A DNA stretch of 47,335 nucleotides, taken from NCBI RefSeq assembly GCF_000813725.1, contig NZ_JWLD01000047.1, positions 102,581-149,915 on the forward strand. Reading direction: 5' to 3'. Of the stretch, positions 46,662 to 47,335 are shown piece by piece. The DNA is from Leisingera sp. ANG-Vp (lineage in GTDB: Bacteria; Pseudomonadota; Alphaproteobacteria; Rhodobacterales; Rhodobacteraceae). Below the pieces are notes generated by a model. The model worked only from the letters and a program-made list of their open reading frames with translations. It was not told the origin of the DNA and ran no database searches. Each line of letters begins with the position of its first letter. Position 1 is the stretch's first letter. A program made the translations under genes and the position numbers.

Positions 46662-47045
46662 ATGGATTTCTCGTCTCCTAAGAAGCGGCAGGCGGGCGAG
46701 CCGGTCCTGCCGATGATCAACGTTGTGTTTCTGCTGCTGATTTTCTTCCTGCTGTCCTCGCAGATCGCGCCCGGTGCCCCCTTTGCGGTGACACCGCCGG
46801 AACTGGAAAACGGCGAGCCCTCCGTTCCCGAGGCCGTGCTGTTCATGTCAGCCGATGGCCGCTTGCATTTCTCCGGCGCCGAAGGCGGCGACGCCATGGC
46901 CGCCGTCATGGCGCAGGCATCCGAGATCGACCCTCTGACCCTGCGGGCCGATGCCGAAGTGCCGGCCCGCGCAGTTGCCGCGCTGATCACCCGGCTGCGC
47001 GATGCCGGGATCAAGACTGTCACTCTGACAGGTACCGGTTCGTGA
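46662..47045 (+). CDS. second ExbD-family protein lacking the pore Asp
   Basis: A 127-residue ExbD relative. Its transmembrane segment is LPMINVVFLLLIFFLLSSQ: the Asp found at the same place in the first copy is Asn20 (codon AAC). The periplasmic part aligns in layout with the first copy. I chose ATG 46662 with GGAG 10 bases upstream; a GTG at 46653 overlapping the previous stop would add three residues. It probably forms a heterodimer with the first ExbD in the ExbB pore. Confidence 0.88.
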   Translation: MDFSSPKKRQAGEPVLPMINVVFLLLIFFLLSSQIAPGAPFAVTPPELENGEPSVPEAVLFMSADGRLHFSGAEGGDAMAAVMAQASEIDPLTLRADAEVPARAVAALITRLRDAGIKTVTLTGTGS

Positions 47046-47335
47046 CCCGGCGTGCGCTGTTCCCCCTTTGCCTGGCTGCCGCCGCCGGGCTGCATGCGGT
47101 CCCGTTCCTGGCGATGCAGGACGGCGGCACCAGGGCCGCAGGCACCGGCAGCAGCGGCAGCGGGCAAGTGACCCTGACGGCCGCCTCGGCAGCTCTGGCG
47201 CAGCAGGTTGCGGACTGGAACCGCCCGCCTGAGATTCACGCGTCGGCGTCAGCCGGAACGCCACCTGAGGCTCCGCAGCCGCCCGCTGCAACGGCGGCCC
47301 CGGCGGCACCATCCGCCCCGCCTGCCCCAGCAGCA
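47042..47335 (+). CDS. tonB: TonB-like protein, N-terminal part (cut by the window end)
   Basis: 98 codons are visible, from GTG 47042 overlapping the ExbD stop codon. The start is VTRRALFPLCLAAAAGLHAV, a membrane-anchor-like segment, followed by low-complexity sequence that becomes Ala/Pro-rich (TPPEAPQPPAAT, AAPSAPPAPAA), the spacer typical of TonB. The C-terminal domain is outside the window. Position after exbB-exbD-exbD supports TonB. Confidence 0.75.
   Translation, partial: MTRRALFPLCLAAAAGLHAVPFLAMQDGGTRAAGTGSSGSGQVTLTAASAALAQQVADWNRPPEIHASASAGTPPEAPQPPAATAAPAAPSAPPAPAA

Overview
The window is high-GC alphaproteobacterial DNA, most likely from a member of the Rhodobacteraceae (roseobacter group). 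Three things point there: the sdh, mdh and suc/lpd genes lie together with the ethylmalonyl-CoA pathway genes mcl2 and mch; the neighbourhood ftsEX-plsC / MJ0042 zinc-ribbon protein / TIGR02302 protein / lysA / argH is of alphaproteobacterial type; and a cobalamin riboswitch leads a BtuBFCD-CbiZ-ExbBDD-TonB salvage operon. No tRNA, rRNA, insertion sequence, phage gene or CRISPR array was seen. This placement is inference from gene content and protein sequence.

Layout. 1-1650 (minus): a small zinc-ribbon membrane protein, a 53-residue protein, a diverged ZIP-family transporter and a small lipoprotein. 1764-5160 (minus): sdhCDAB. 5353-7745 (minus): a DUF1194 VWA protein, a single-domain response regulator and a PAS histidine kinase. 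7922-10616 (minus): mcl2-nnrU-DUF1737-mch. 10966-12114: a small exported protein (plus) and a TauE/SafE permease (minus). 12273-25533 (plus): mdh, then sucC, sucD, sucA, sucB and lpd, interrupted by unrelated accessory genes at sucC/sucD, sucD/sucA and sucB/lpd. 25652-29648: an EthD protein, then plsC-ftsX-ftsE (minus), divergent from a zinc-ribbon membrane protein. 29751-36167 (minus): argH, two tiny lipoproteins, a ~640-bp non-coding stretch, lysA and a TIGR02302 protein. 36190-38982: a TlpA-type thioredoxin, an A+T-richer lipoprotein, an unknown 113-residue protein and an EAL protein. 39165-47335 (plus): the riboswitch and the vitamin B12 uptake/remodelling operon, which runs off the window inside tonB.

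How the parts work together. Succinate dehydrogenase, malate dehydrogenase, succinyl-CoA synthetase and the 2-oxoglutarate dehydrogenase complex form the C4 half of the TCA cycle. Mch and Mcl2 act in the ethylmalonyl-CoA route, whose products (glyoxylate, malate, succinyl-CoA) enter the same cycle. The sdh and suc promoter regions carry the same pair of TGTGATCACA palindromes about 115 bp upstream of the first gene, which suggests one regulator for both operons. In the B12 operon one riboswitch appears to control outer-membrane receptor, binding protein, permease, ATPase, the corrinoid-remodelling amidohydrolase CbiZ, an uncharacterised 333-residue protein and a dedicated ExbB-ExbD-ExbD-TonB energiser.

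Most interesting: (1) the paired operator shared by sdh and suc; (2) the self-contained B12 salvage operon, with an unknown conserved-looking member and a second ExbD whose transmembrane Asp is Asn; (3) three compositionally foreign insertions in the suc operon, each with a compact hairpin 35-60 bp after the preceding suc stop codon; (4) two very short lipoprotein genes between argH and lysA, one resembling LptM.
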